Assembly: GCA_026214975.1 (NCBI GenBank)
Contig: CM047805.1
Coordinates: 189,543,620 to 189,607,619, forward strand
From: Gentiana macrophylla
Taxonomy: Eukaryota; Streptophyta; Magnoliopsida; Gentianales; Gentianaceae
Reading direction: 5' to 3'
Length of the DNA: 64,000 nt
Part shown: piece by piece, positions 47,929-59,673 of the stretch
Numbering within the stretch: position 1 is the first letter of the stretch
Layout of the letters: each line of letters begins with the position of its first letter
Notes under the pieces: model-generated
Seen by the model: the letters and a program-made list of their open reading frames with translations, nothing else
Told to the model about the DNA's origin: nothing
Databases searched by the model: none
Made by a program: the position numbers and the translations under genes

Positions 47929-50900
47929 AGCACTAAGCGAGACTTGCTGAATCTTGAATCTTCAAGAACCTTACGTAAATGCAGTGGATTCGCTAGTCTT
48001 AAATGCGGTGTATTCGCTAGTCTAAAATCGAGATCTTTGACACCAAAACTGTTCAAGTTTGAATACAAGACAAAGAACAAAAGAAACGATCTCCTCATTA
48101 TCAGAAGACACGATGATTCCTTTCTATTTAAGTAATATCATACAATATAAAACTAAGAATAGAAGATCTATAGATGACTACTTTATCAGCCACCTATTTC
48201 TTAACCAGTGAAAAGATTCTCTACTTAAATATCCGAAGCAAGGAAAATAAGGCACACTAAAGCTTTCGAAAACTAGCAATCTCAATTACCCTGTGTGTAT
48301 CTGTATTGGCAAGTCAAAAGATACCGCAACCTCCAAAGTGCACGTGAACAGATGATCAATGAAGTTTTTGTTTGTCATACGTACAGGACTTCCAGCTAAA
48401 AAGACAGAAGACCAATGTTAAGCATCATGAATCGTTGTAGCAAAATGAAATGTCATTCGTACCTTGCAAAACATCATTGAGGCCATTCTCAGCCTCCTCT
48501 GGCGAGACATTTGTGTTGATTTTAAGGCCAGAGCGATACGCTGCAAAGCTTTTCAATCCAACAATTTTACCAGCTAATGTACCCAAGGTTAAGGAATTTT
48601 CCATAGCTTCCCTGTGTGCAAGAAAGAAGTGACAGATAAAGGTGAAAAATATCACGGTGAAGGATATGACTTCAACTGTTGCACATATGCTTCCATGAAC
48701 AAGCTCAATGTCCACGATCCTCCAGCTGGATTTCCCTAAAAGTTACAAGGAGTTAAATAGATGAAAAATCCAACAATAAAGAAGGCAAGAAAAAAGAAAT
48801 TTGTAAAGACTTGTGCTTTACATGGATACATATCCTACCTCGTCGAGAATTCGCTCAGCTAAACGCTCAATCCGCAATATTCTGCCTACATAAGGTACAA
48901 AATTAACATGCCACTGGATATCATGAATCTTATCCAACTCAAATCCGTCATCAATTAGCACTGTTGATATTCTGGCGGCATTGAAACACGTAGCAGTAAT
49001 AGCTTCCAATCCAGAGGAACGTCTAAAATCTTCAATCGATTGCAATGATGAATCGCATCCGTATAGTTCAGCAATCTCCCTCACACTCCTCTAAGCATTG
49101 AAATAAAAAGGATGCAATCAGAATGAAGATCCTCCGAAAATAAATAGAACAACAAAATCAACATTCAACAACATTGGGATTGAAATAGTAAAAAAATAAC
49201 TTAAGCTAAATAATGGGGACCTTGAAGCTAATGCTATGAGTGGCAAAGGATAAGGCATCAACACCGGTGGCTTCAGAAAAGCAACCGGCGAATGGCACGG
49301 TGGAGTCTAAAGCCACTATGTTGTGGGCGTGGGCATCCACCAGCTCCGCTTTGTCAACTGCTTCTCTTAATTTGGCAAAATCTTCCATTGTCTGTTTCCT
49401 CTACTCTGTAAACTGTTTGGTAGCAGCATGTACTATGTAGAGTATTTGAGCGGCTGACCAAGAAGAAGGAAGGAAACAACTGAAAGCGTTAGTCGCCGAC
49501 TTGCGAGAACAAAGTCAACGGACTCAAAAGTTGACCATTTGAATTCTTTAAAGGCATTCGTACTAGAAGCCCTATATGGTAACTTATCTTTAAAAAGAAG
49601 ATAAAAAATAGAGTTTACTTTCAAATAGCTCTCACGGCAGAGGTTCTATCTTATTTTTTTTTAAGGGATATAAACACTGCATCACCATATTTGAGGATGC
49701 ACTATTCACGTCCCTAAAATATTTAATTATAAAAAATGATAGAGATATGGATAGGGATGCTGCTGAAGTGAAATAATAAATTTTTAATGTGTATGAATAG
49801 GGTTGTGAGGAATATTATTTAATAGTATTTAAAATGTTATAGGGATAAGAATATAGATGCAGTTGTGTAGTGTTTTGAATTGAAATGTTGTAAAATAAAA
49901 ATATGTATTATTTTATATTATTTTAAGAATAAAAAATTGTGCATCTGATGTGAATGCCCTCAGAATTTTGCCACCGTGATACTGTAGTTTAGGCATCTCG
50001 TGGTCTGGCCGGATTACTCGGGTTTAAGTTGTTGAACCAAATCTTATTTGCATTTGCATGTCAAACCAATGGGAGGAATCTTGTGTGCTATTTTCATATG
50101 TATCTTGTGTATTTTGAGATAGCTAAGTCAATAGGTTTTTTTTTCAGTTTTCCCTGGGAGTTGCATCTCCTTTTTTTACTTTTGAGGGTTAAATATCCTT
50201 CTTTTTGGTTGATTTTCCAACGTCATTTTAGACTACACTCTTTTCCTCGACATCCTGGTTTCATCACCTAGATTTTCAAGTAGGGCTTTAAGGAGGTGGG
50301 GAAATGATATTGAGACAATGTATTTTCTTATGGGAGGCGGGAGGGCCCAAAACCTTGTACATCTTTCATTTTCTTAATAAATTTTTACAAGATTCCAAAA
50401 TAAAAAAAGTTAAAATGTTTTTTTTGGAATTTGTGTTGATAAAGAAATAATTTGTGAGAGAAATCTAAGTAAAGTAGTATAATGAATAAAATAATGGTAA
50501 AAAATGTAATAAATTAGATAAAGTGAAATGATAAGAGATGATTTAATATTTTTTTATTTGTAGTTGAAGAAATGATTTGTGAGAAAATTATAAAAATAAT
50601 TGGTGATGTGATATAAAAAAACTCAAAAAATAAACCTTAGCCAAAACCCCAAAACAAACAAGGGCCCAGTTTCTATACTGAATGGAAACTGTATGGCTCC
50701 GATAAGGTCACATCGAGATATATTCCCTCACCACTCAAGAACTTCCCACCAATCGCAAGGGAAATTTTTAGATGGTAAAAAAGTTGTATTGGCTATTTAT
50801 ACTCGATTCGTAAATAAGGTTGAGTTTTTTTTGATTTTTTTAATCACATGTTTAAGTCGAGCTATTCAAATAATCAACCAAGCCAATCTCAATATTTGAC

Positions 50901-51967
50901 ATATCGTAATCAAATACACCGTGAATTAAACGATCCATATTAAATATTACATATTTATTCAATAAAATGTAAATTTATAAAATTATTAGTAAATAATATT
51001 TGTAAAATTTATTTATTAGTGGTCGGATCGAGAATTAACAGCTCCATCATGCCGTATTTTATAAATAGTAAATGAATTTTAAAAAAATAATCAAACTTAC
51101 AAGCTATATGAATGTTAAATTAATTGAGTTTCATTTTTCTTATTTAAGATATATTCGAGCTCGAGTCAAATTTCGAGCCAAATTATTTTGAAAACTAAAG
51201 AGTGTCGTTCAACTCGGTTACACCCAGAGCATTTGCTATGATCAAACCATTTGAGGTGATGCTTGCCATTTTTAATAATTTACTATATCAAACCATTGGT
51301 TAAGGTGAACTACTCAATTGCTCACCTCATCGCAGGCCCGTCCCGGGGCAGCCCGTCAAAATTTATAATTTAAAGGCTCATTTTTTCATGTCGCTCATTA
51401 TTCTAGTATACCCAAAAATAGTTGTTATGTTATATTCTTCCACACGGTAAAAAATCTTGCACTTTTTTTTTGTAATGCGCTTGTGAATAAAAATATTTTG
51501 AATAATGATAATGTTACCTAATCTTCTCGTGTTTTTCAATTGTTTATTGAATTGGTGCAACAAATTCTCTTTTTATACATAATAAATCATAATTTATTTT
51601 TATATTTATCATTTTTTTTAGAGAATATTAGGTTTTAGTCCACTTTCCGTTCTGTATATAAATTTTAATCCAGTTTGTATTTTTTTGTTGATTTAAGGAC
51701 AAAACATTTTCCTTCGGACTATTTTACCCTTTCTTTTAATCCCAATCAAAATTAATCAAAATCATGCTAACCAAACAGATCCAATTCTTCGTCATCATTC
51801 TCATCTTTGTTTCTGTTGATCCTCCACCAGATCGTCCCGCAGCTCCGGCAGGACTTATCGGAGCTACTGGAACAAAAGTAGAGCTTCTCAACGATTTTTC
51901 AACTCCTCACTGTGGTCCAAAGATGCAACCATAATCGCCGCATTAATTTCCGACCAGACATTTGATT

Positions 51968-52301
51968 CGCCGTCCTCGTCTTGTATACAACAAAAACATG
52001 GTCCTTTCTTTCGCCGTTGACCACTGGTCTTTCCCATCTGTACATTGCTACTTCTTTTTATCTGTATTCCAATTGGGTTCAAGATTTTTTGATCAAGAGC
52101 GAGTTTAATCATTTTCTAGTGGAGAATTTTGTTCTAATTGTCGCTGATTGGGCTGTCATCACTTCTAATTCAAGGGTTTTTCTTGGTCTACATTTTGTGT
52201 TTGATGTAATTGCTGGAATGCTTTTAGGTGTTCTTGAATCGTTTTTTGTGCTTCTGTTTCTTAATTACGAGAAATTGATCTCATTTTTTATAGATAATTG
52301 A
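51968..52301 (+). pseudogene. Lipid phosphate phosphatase beta-like (PAP2) gene fragment
   Basis: The first part reads RRPRLVYNKNMVLSFAVDHW followed by SFPSVH, corresponding to PAP2 motif 2 with V in place of the usual G in PSGH. After a frameshift near 52080 the open frame continues to SRVFLGLHFVFDVIAGMLLG, the third PAP2 motif SR-x5-H-x3-D, fully conserved. It ends VLESFFVLLFLNYEKL and a stop at 52299. Plant LPPbeta proteins, membrane phosphatases of the endoplasmic reticulum acting on lipid phosphates, share this architecture. The N-terminal membrane segments are missing or unrecognisable upstream, so this is a broken fragment. The family assignment is good; the choice of beta over other LPP types is an inference. 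Confidence 0.6.
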
Positions 52302-52784
52302 TGAATTTAAGGTCATTTTTTTCGATTATTTGAGCTCAGAAATGCTATTTTTTTGCAGGAAAATGTTATGACAATGGGAAATTCTGGTTCTTTTTTTTTT
52401 TCAATTGCAGCTCTCTTATAAACACAATGATTTCATTTTTATTGTTTCTCGAACTTGGTAATTTGAATTTGAAGTTGAGAACTTCTGTATCTGCAACATT
52501 TTTACTAAAGACAGCCTCTTTGACCTGATTTGTTTAGTTTTGCTATCCATGTTGATTAATATTGGTAATTGCAGTATCAGATTGTTCTATCAAGTAAATT
52601 GTGGTTCTGAGAGCATTTGAAAGTTGTTTTTGTTATTAGAGAGATGATATATACCACTGTATATCATTTGGGAGGATTCTGCATTTGACAATGCATAAAA
52701 AATAATAGAATTTGTTAATTTCCGTTTGCATATGAATTCTTCTACCTATCATTGTGATTGCTGATTTGAAGTTTTCTTTGACAG

Positions 52785-53036
52785 GGACCTTTCATACAAT
52801 TACTTCAATGGTTCAATCCCAGAAAGTCTTGGGCACTTGACATCGTTAAGAATATTGTAGGCATATCGTTTGAAACCTTTTTCTTGCAATTGTTTCACGT
52901 ACTTATGAATTCTCTATACATGCTGCAAACACCATCATTTTCTGCTTCCTTGTTGTAGAAACCTGAACGGAAACTCTCTCTCGGGAAGAGTACAAGCTGC
53001 ACTTGGAGGATGGCTATTACACATAGCTAGCTTTAA
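52785..53036 (+). pseudogene. RLP4-like leucine-rich-repeat gene fragment (two exons)
   Basis: Two exons with proper splice sites are seen: 52785-52856 (72 nt, one LRR per exon as in many plant LRR genes) and 52959-53036. Joined, they read DLSYNYFNGSIPESLGHLTS then LRILNLNGNSLSGRVQAALG and GWLLHIASF. The LxxLxLxxNxLxGxIP pattern and the closing GG-x-LLH-x-ASF are what is seen at the end of the LRR region of RLP4-type receptor-like proteins (malectin-like domain plus LRRs). No malectin domain, no further LRR and no transmembrane exon is found nearby. A minisatellite starts 130 bp downstream, so only this piece survives. Confidence 0.6.
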
Positions 53037-53164
53037 GTATGTGAATACAGTTTTATTTTCTTCTATATTACTAATGTTTCTGTTAGTTTAACGGGAACTT
53101 CATAAAGAAACCGAGTAATCCTCCCAACAATAAACCTAACATTTAGTTATGCAATAAGAAAATG

Positions 53165-54180
53165 TGTCACTTTGTTTGTGTGTTACTTGGTTGGTGTGTT
53201 ACTTTGTTGGTGTGTTACATTGTTTGTGTGTTACTTGGTTGGTGTGTTACTTTGTTGGTGTGTTACTTTGTTGAGAACAAAAATAGAGTAGTGTGTTACT
53301 TTGTTGGTGTTACTTTGTTGAGAACAAAAATAGACTAGTGTGTTACTTTGTTGGTGTGTTACTTTATTGGTGTGTTATTTTGTTGGTGTGTTACTTGGTT
53401 GGTGTGTTACTTTGTTGGTGTGTTACTTTGTTGAGAACAAAAATAGACTAGTGTGTTACTTTGTTGGTGTGTTACTTTGTTGAGAACAAAAATAGACTAG
53501 TGTGTTACTTTGTTAGTGTGTTACTTTGTTGGTGCGTTACTTTGTTGAGAATAAAAATAGACTAGTGTGTTACTTTGTTAAGAAAAAAAATAGACTAGTG
53601 TGTTACTTTGTTGGTGTGTTACTTTGTTGGTGTGTTACTTGGTTGGTGTGTTACTTTGTTAGTGTGTTACTTTGTCGGTGTGTTACTTGGTTGGTGTGTT
53701 ACTTTGTTGAGAACAAAAATAGACTAGTGTGTTATTTTGTTGGTGTGTTACTTTGTTGAGAACAAAAATAGACTAGTGTGTTACTTTGTTTCTGTGTTAC
53801 TTTGTTTCTGTGTTACTTGGTTGGTGTGTTACTTTGTTGGTGTGTTACTTTGTTGAGAACAAAAATAGACTAGTGTGTTACTTTGTTGGTGTGTTACTGT
53901 GTTACTGTGTTGGTGTAGTGTGTTACTTTGTTGAGAACAAAAATAGACTAGTGTGTTACTTTGTTAGTGTGTTACTTTGTTGGTGTGTTACTTTGTTGAG
54001 AACAAAAATAGACTAGTGTGTTACTTTGTTGGTGTGTTACAAAAATATACTAGTGTGTTACTTTGTTGGTGTGTTACTTTGTTGAGAACAAAAATATACT
54101 AGTGTGTTACTTTGTTGGTTACTTTGTTGGTGTGTTACTTTGTTGAGAACAAAAATAGACTAGTGTGTTACTTTGTTGAT
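53165..54180 (+). repeat. 1-kb minisatellite, unit TGTGTTACTTTGTTGG
   Basis: A tandem array of a 16-bp unit TGTGTTACTTTGTTGG with variants ACTTGG and TTAGTG. It is punctuated at irregular intervals by AGAACAAAAATAGACTAG, which makes a higher-order unit of about 50-70 bp. Open frames through it (53526-53759, 53786-54016) give the peptide repeat LVCYFVGVLLC. They arise because the 16-bp unit keeps stops out of one frame for long stretches; I do not regard them as genes. Confidence 0.95.
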
Positions 54181-54294
54181 TCAAATGGTTATGTTTGTGT
54201 TTTTTTGTCTTTAGAAAATTGGTGGAGCCTAGATTCTCTATTTGATGCATTTTCTGCTTCATACATCTTTCATGGAGTTTGATGTGGTGCGGGT

Positions 54295-54750
54295 AGGGGT
54301 GTAATCGAGCCGAGTCGAGTCGATACTCTCTAGGGCTCGAGCTCGACTCGACTAAAAGTTCGGCTCGAAACTCGGCTCGAGCTCGATCGAGCCATAAAAA
54401 TCAAGATCGAACTCGACTCGCTAAGTACTTAATAAAGCTCGACTTCGACTGTAAGCTCGAGTATTATCCTAGAATTCATTTAATTTTTAACGAAATATGG
54501 TAAATTCGAGCTCGGCTCAGTATAATACTCGACTTTCGAATAATATTTTTAATAATAAAAATAATATTTTATAATAAATTTAATAAATTAAATTAATTAA
54601 ATAATTATTTAGTCAAGCTCGATTAAGCTCATGAGCTACTCGACTACTATATTTTAAAACTCGAGCTTGGCTCGGTTAATTATTCGAGTAGCTCGACTCG
54701 AGCTCGAACTCGAAAAAACCGAATCAGTCGATCTCTCTTATGAGTCGAGT
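54295..54750. repeat. GAGCTCGA-rich self-complementary element
   Basis: The region begins AGGGGTGTAATCGAGCCGAG. It is packed with CTCGAGCTCGACTCG and GAGCTCGGCTC on both strands, with an AT-rich centre at 54540-54610. It ends in a mirrored block (AGCTCGACTCGAGCTCGAAC). The composition and the GGGGTGTAA start are typical of a widespread class of plant foldback repeats, comparable in style to the CGGTT-rich element at 1725-2275. The minus frame at 54680-55060 starts in it and is not a gene. Confidence 0.6.
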
Positions 54751-56953
54751 CAGTAAGTATGCTCACGAGAAATTTCAACTCATTTACAAACCCTGAAAGC
54801 GGGTTTGAAGGATGAAGGTCCATAGATGGTAAAACAGATCGCTTTTGTCTTGAAGAACTTGAAGAATGTTTTAGTTTCATTAATATGCTTTTGATTACAT
54901 CAAATAGTATTAGGTTTTTATTCTCTTGATTCCCCCGGAGTTGCATCTCCATAATGCTTTCATAGATTGTTTCTTTAGGATATGAAGCATTTTTTTGATA
55001 GATTGTTGTATTATGCAATGTTAATGATGATATTTTGGATGATGATAAAAAACGTGTCACCGCTTCTTTGTGTCATTTATTCTTGTATTCTTGTGAAAGT
55101 TGCGATAAAATTCGACTTTCAAATACTATGTCGAAAATGTATCAAACGTGGTCTCAAATTGAAGATAAAAAAAAATTATGAATTTTGGTGAAACAATTTT
55201 GATGATCGGTGTTAAAATCAAAATTTACTGATCGTTTATAAAAAAAACGCCTGTTAATATAAATGTTTTTAAATCTTTCAAAATATACGTCGGAAGGATA
55301 TCGTGTTTGGGCTCAAATTGAAGAGCAAAAAAAAAAATGAATTTTGGTGAAAAAATTTCGACAATCGGAGTTTTAAATCAAAAGTTACGAGTGTTTGAAA
55401 AAAAAAAAAAAAGAAGAAGAAGAACAGCAGCATCAGCATTCAAGGCCAACTTTCATATACATTTTTACCTTCAAACCTGAAGCGCGCGATTACAGGGTTA
55501 ATTTTGTCCGTATTAAATTTTTTTGTCTTTTTTGCAACTAAAAAAAGAGTGTGTCCTATTTATTTATTTTGTAAATATTTTTGTCCTTTTGCCTCAATCC
55601 CTTTTTTTTTAAGATGATAAATCGATCTCAATTACTAAATTTTGTATTGACTTGCATTGGCAACGGGTTTGTCTCAAATTTATAGCAAATGTTTGGACAT
55701 TAACTAAATTCCTCTTAATTGTAATAAACATTATTAAGATAGATGCATCCAAAAAAAATAAAAATATACATATATATGTGGTTTAAACTGCATATATACT
55801 TTATATTTTCATCATATTCGGTTGTAATAATTTTTGTATCATTTATTAACGATCTACATGGTTAGTCATAAACATGAAGAATTATTAATTATGTTACAAG
55901 AGTAATATATGGAATTGTTTATTTGTTTAATGATAACCATTCATCACGAGCCTAAGTGAATTTTACTGTGTAATCAATAAGAATAGAAAATTTTCAGTAT
56001 ATTGTTCATAAGAAACTAATACATGGTTTGATTTAAGGCCGTTGTATCAACAACCGTAGTAAATCTATTGTGACACACACACTTCATGATAGATTGTACT
56101 ACTATTTTCTAAAGGTCTAATATCGATGTTGTGTCGCGACAATAGATTCGTTGTGATGTCACTAACAACACTATTGATTTAATTAAAAAAAACAATGAGA
56201 AACAATGAGCAGCTTGGAACCTTCGAGCGGAGGCCCAAAGTAGGCTTTAGCTTGGGTTAGCCCATTTTACTAATTTGACATGATTGAGATCCAAATAGTG
56301 TTGTATATATGACTTTCGGGTTATACCAATGTCATCAATAATGCTTTAAAATTAGGTTTGCTAATAAAGAATGTAGCAAATATCATCTTATTATAATAAC
56401 TAGTTAATTTTGATATCATACATATATTTAAATTGAACCTCACCCAAAGGGTCATCCACATTTCCGTTTTAAGGATTAGTAGACGATTTTAATAGATTAT
56501 GTAAAACGAAAATGTGACTCAATGTTATTGTGTACTTATATTTAATTTTTTTAAAAAGGTCGCTCTATATACGATTCAAACCCCCACCACTCACTTCAAT
56601 GATGTTAGATTATCACTATAACACACAAATTCTTTTAATAATTTTAATGATCAAACATAAAAGCAGATGGGGACAGATTTTGTAGATATATTTATGTGAT
56701 TTAACACTCAATAATGGAGGCAAATTACTTTCCATGAATTGACCGACTCAGCCAAGCTCGGGTTAGTCTTATATGAGGAGGATATTTGAGAAGTGGCTCG
56801 TCACGCGCCACTCTGACCAGACCACACATTTGAATCTGAGCACACAGAAATAAATGGAGTATACAAAACTTACCGCCAAACTCTGCAATTCTGGCATTTA
56901 CTGAAAATTAATGGAATACCTCAAAAAAAAATAATGGAATTATTATATATCGA

Positions 56954-56954
<1 letters not shown>

Positions 56955-57014
<60 letters not shown>
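56955..57014. repeat. (TA)n microsatellite
   Basis: About 60 bases of TA dinucleotide. The adjacent stretches 54751-56950 and 57015-57490 hold no recognisable gene; frames there are short and AT-driven. A GTTGTGTCGCGACAA hairpin-like segment lies near 56130. Confidence 0.9.
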
Positions 57015-57019
<5 letters not shown>

Positions 57020-57493
57020 CTCCTATGTCAGATGGCCATTATTCAAACACGTATGGCCACTCTGTCTACACCAACAACGAAAAAAATTATTATTTATACC
57101 ACAGTTATTGTGCATATTTTCACAGAATCAATCTAATGAAAGTCGATTCTACAATTAAAAAGAATCGATTATGCAAGAATTTAATTCTATTATGATGCAC
57201 CGATAAAGTCATTATGAGGTAAATAAAGTGGAAGGAAAAAAAAATGCACAACATATTTTTTTCCTTTTTTTCCACACAAAGAAGATACAGGATAAGTATT
57301 AGTTGTATGCATTCCTTCCCAACCTCACAAATGAACATTTTTTTTTTCATTGAATGAAAAACAACCATATCTAACATGATGAGACTAATAAGCAATATGA
57401 CTTCAACTTGGATCCGGGCTGAATTTCGAATTTAATCGAACCAGTGAGTTTTTGATACTAAAGGCTTTAAGCAAAAAATGTCTTCAACTTGTA

Positions 57494-57770
57494 CTACCTC
57501 CGTCCCATAAAATGTGTCCACATTTTATTATTCACGCAGATTAAAAAACTCAATTAATGTGTTGTGTTTTAATAGTAATAGACATATATACCCCTATCTC
57601 GTAATTAATGCTTGCTTTGGAATATATGAAATGAATATACAACAATAAATGTTAGGCTAGAGATATGTGTGAAAAAATAGCATTAAATGATGTATTGATT
57701 TTCTAAATGAACACTTTTTATAAGACAAAACTTTTTTCAAATACGGACACTTTTTATAAGACGGAGGTGG
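57494..57770. mobile_element. Stowaway-like MITE
   Basis: The left end CTACCTCCGTCCCATAAAAT and the right end TTTTTATAAGACGGAGGTGG are inverted repeats of about 28 bp with a few mismatches, flanked by TA on both sides (57492-57493, 57771-57772). The CTNCCTCCGT terminus and TA duplication are diagnostic of Stowaway elements derived from Tc1/mariner. The roughly 277-bp length fits. The minus frame 57657-57845 crosses its end and is not a gene. Confidence 0.8.
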
Positions 57771-57897
57771 TACTATGTAAGGGGTTACGTATGTGTTAGA
57801 AAAAACATTTAAAATAATTAATATAATTAAAACAATCTTATCCAATGCATCATAATAATTCTACTGTACACTACATTCGATAAAATGATGTTTAAAA

Positions 57898-57902
<5 letters not shown>

Positions 57903-57938
<36 letters not shown>
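57903..57938. repeat. Poly(T) tract
   Basis: About 36 consecutive T. It could be the poly(A) tail of a minus-strand retroposon, but the bases to its right (57939-58176) show no LINE or SINE similarity that I recognise. Confidence 0.9.
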
Positions 57939-57939
<1 letters not shown>

Positions 57940-58194
57940 ATGAACGAGTCATGTAGCACGCACTTCAAGTTCATTTTGTTATCTCATTAATTTGGTCTAG
58001 TCGCAATCCATATAGGCAGTACATGGGAAATACTTGTGTGGAGAGGGATTTTGAGGTGAAATAATGTATTTAAACGATCGAATCACAAAATTTAAAACGA
58101 GAATAAAATCACATGGTGTGTATGTTTAAATCTGGGAAAAAATATTTTATCCAATGATTGACCTGAAGCAATGAAGTTTTGCTTAGTCGACAAC

Positions 58195-58436
58195 ATCCCC
58201 TGATATGGCTAGCGCAGTGGTGAGAGGCTGATTAAGCAAGTTATAATGACAATGGGGCCCTGCCCTGGAGGTCGTCGCGGTTCGATTTCCGTAAAAGGGT
58301 TGATTTCCGATTGATAACACCTTCAGATGATGAGGAACCAACAAGCCCTCGACTTTCTAAGCTCTAGTTCTGATTAACCTCTCCCACATTCCCATGGGAT
58401 CGGGGTGGGAGCCTCTACGTGGTTAGTGATAACCAT
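58195..58436 (+). mobile_element. SINE with 18-bp target duplication and T-rich 3' end
   Basis: A 242-bp element between perfect duplications TTTTGCTTAGTCGACAAC (58177-58194 and 58437-58454). The 5' part has a tRNA-like Pol III promoter: A box TGGCTAGCGCAGTGG near 58207 and B box GGTTCGATTTCC near 58280, about 60 bp apart. A short T run at the 3' end rather than poly(A) recalls the Au-type SINEs of plants. Confidence 0.85.
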
Positions 58437-58466
58437 TTTTGCTTAGTCGACAACTACTCTGAGTAT

Positions 58467-58578
58467 TTTTTTTTTTTCGGATACGAAAGAAAGGGGGAAG
58501 GGGAATTCGAACCCTGGTTCTCCCACTGAGGCCAGGATAAAACCCAGGTGGCTAACCACCTGAGATGAGCCTTATGCT
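58467..58578 (-). mobile_element. Second SINE, minus strand, inserted at the edge of the first
   Basis: Read on the minus strand it has an A box region TGGTTAGCCACCTGGG and a B box GGTTCGAATTCC, followed by an A-rich 3' tail (T run on plus at 58467-58478). It is flanked by the 16-bp duplication CAACTACTCTGAGTAT at 58451-58466 and 58579-58594. Its left duplication overlaps the right duplication of the neighbouring SINE by four bases, so the two insertions are directly juxtaposed. Confidence 0.85.
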
Positions 58579-58594
58579 CAACTACTCTGAGTAT

Positions 58595-59673
58595 GATCAC
58601 TATAAAAAGTAAAGAAATTATTTTATTTCCTTTTTTTTTGTGGTAGACCAAAAGTAATGAGAGTAGCCCTTCAAAAAACAAAAAAAAAAAAAATTAGAGT
58701 AATGAGAGTAGGTGATATATCATAAGTTAAATTTTTTTGTTAAGGTTACCTTTAATTGTGTAAATGTGGAAGTTTATATAGGTGTTGAGGAGAGTTCACG
58801 ATGAACTTCTCGAAATAACACGTAATGATCTCCAATACATTATAGTAATATAATAATGTAAAGAAAAAAAATAATGGGTTAAAAATAATAGTGGGGTGAA
58901 TATAAATGTATTTGTGCCCAAATATGAGTGTCTTAATTTAAATCATTTTACAATATCATTAAAGCATATATTCAATTTTTTTCTTTCTCATCTTACATCT
59001 AATGTATATTCATTCAATCATGCTTACCTATTTCTTAGTTAATTTATTATTGTGTGTCAAATGATTACTATAAATCCATGGTATTTTACAATTATAGATT
59101 CTTCGTTACACAATTAAAATATGAACATTTTTTCACACATCAGACTAATCTAACTAATTTAAATATAAAAAAACACTGATTATTTTGATTTAATTTGAAT
59201 TAGGTGTTAGGCATTCTTCATACTTAATACCGATTAAAAAGTATATTCAATAATTTATAACTAAAATTAAATAATGAAAACATTCAACATTCTGCTTTAA
59301 ATATGATCAGAGTCACCTGAATGTGAAGACAAATAAATTCAAGAACAAAAGTGAAAACAAAAATAATGTGTAATAAAGGCAAAATTAAAAATATTTTTTA
59401 TATGTAATAAGATAAATTGCCGTGTGAAAAGACTTCCGCTACGCACCATACTTGTCATAGTAAAAGATATATACATATGTGTGTTTCACAATACAGTACA
59501 ATACAATATGTGTGAAAAGAGTTTCGCTACGTACAATACAATTTTATTCATTCTGCAGACAGTAGGGTTTCACAACAGCCGCATAGGGTTTCAGTGGCAA
59601 TCAGCCGATGTTTTCTCTGACTAGAGTTTCTCTATCGAAGCTGTGCTGAGAGGGCTACCATCTCCCCGGCAGG
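58595..59673. other. AT-rich stretch with a 29-bp direct repeat
   Basis: No gene is recognised up to the LINE ORF1. A direct repeat lies at about 59421-59449 and 59511-59539, each containing TGTGAAAAGA, then CGCTACG and AATAC or CATAC. The last 100 bases before 59674 contain TAGGGTTTC twice and are more GC-balanced, in keeping with a 5' untranslated leader. Confidence 0.4.

Larger units (their letters stand above)
39632..49388 (-). pseudogene. NodGS/FluG-like protein, copy 2, interrupted by an LTR retrotransposon
   Basis: The exon plan matches copy 1: 49221-49388, 48839-49090, 48671-48735, 48463-48611, 48290-48395, exon 6 split as 47934-48048 and 43273-43338, 43079-43174, 42866-42914, 42477-42742, 41939-42111, 41579-41699, 41444-41496, 41228-41355, 40884-41029, 40568-40759, 40241-40473, 39956-40098, 39632-39694. 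Frames are open at exons 5 and 10, where copy 1 is broken. Three lesions or oddities are seen. A 4.6-kb retrotransposon splits the codon run for VLLHASYPFS in exon 6. A 24-bp in-frame tandem duplication just upstream repeats RLAN-x-x-HL. Two bases are missing in exon 13 near 41262. The GS motifs GSGSHVHISL, PNSYDRIQP and DGCANPYLALAA remain readable. Intron 3 is only 59 bp, short for a plant. Confidence 0.85.

Noticed and set aside
50029..50271. 80-codon plus frame near 50.1 kb with AATAAA-like sequence downstream
   Set aside because: It is hydrophobic and T-rich, with no domain and no splice-linked exons that I could see. A decayed retroposon tail is possible but not supported.
53526..54016. 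Hydrophobic repeat proteins, or a CRISPR-like array
   Set aside because: The 16-bp unit is a simple minisatellite. Units are contiguous without unique spacers and this is plant nuclear DNA.
54680..55060. 126-codon minus frame
   Set aside because: It begins in AT-rich non-coding DNA, runs into the GAGCTCGA repeat, and has no recognisable domain.
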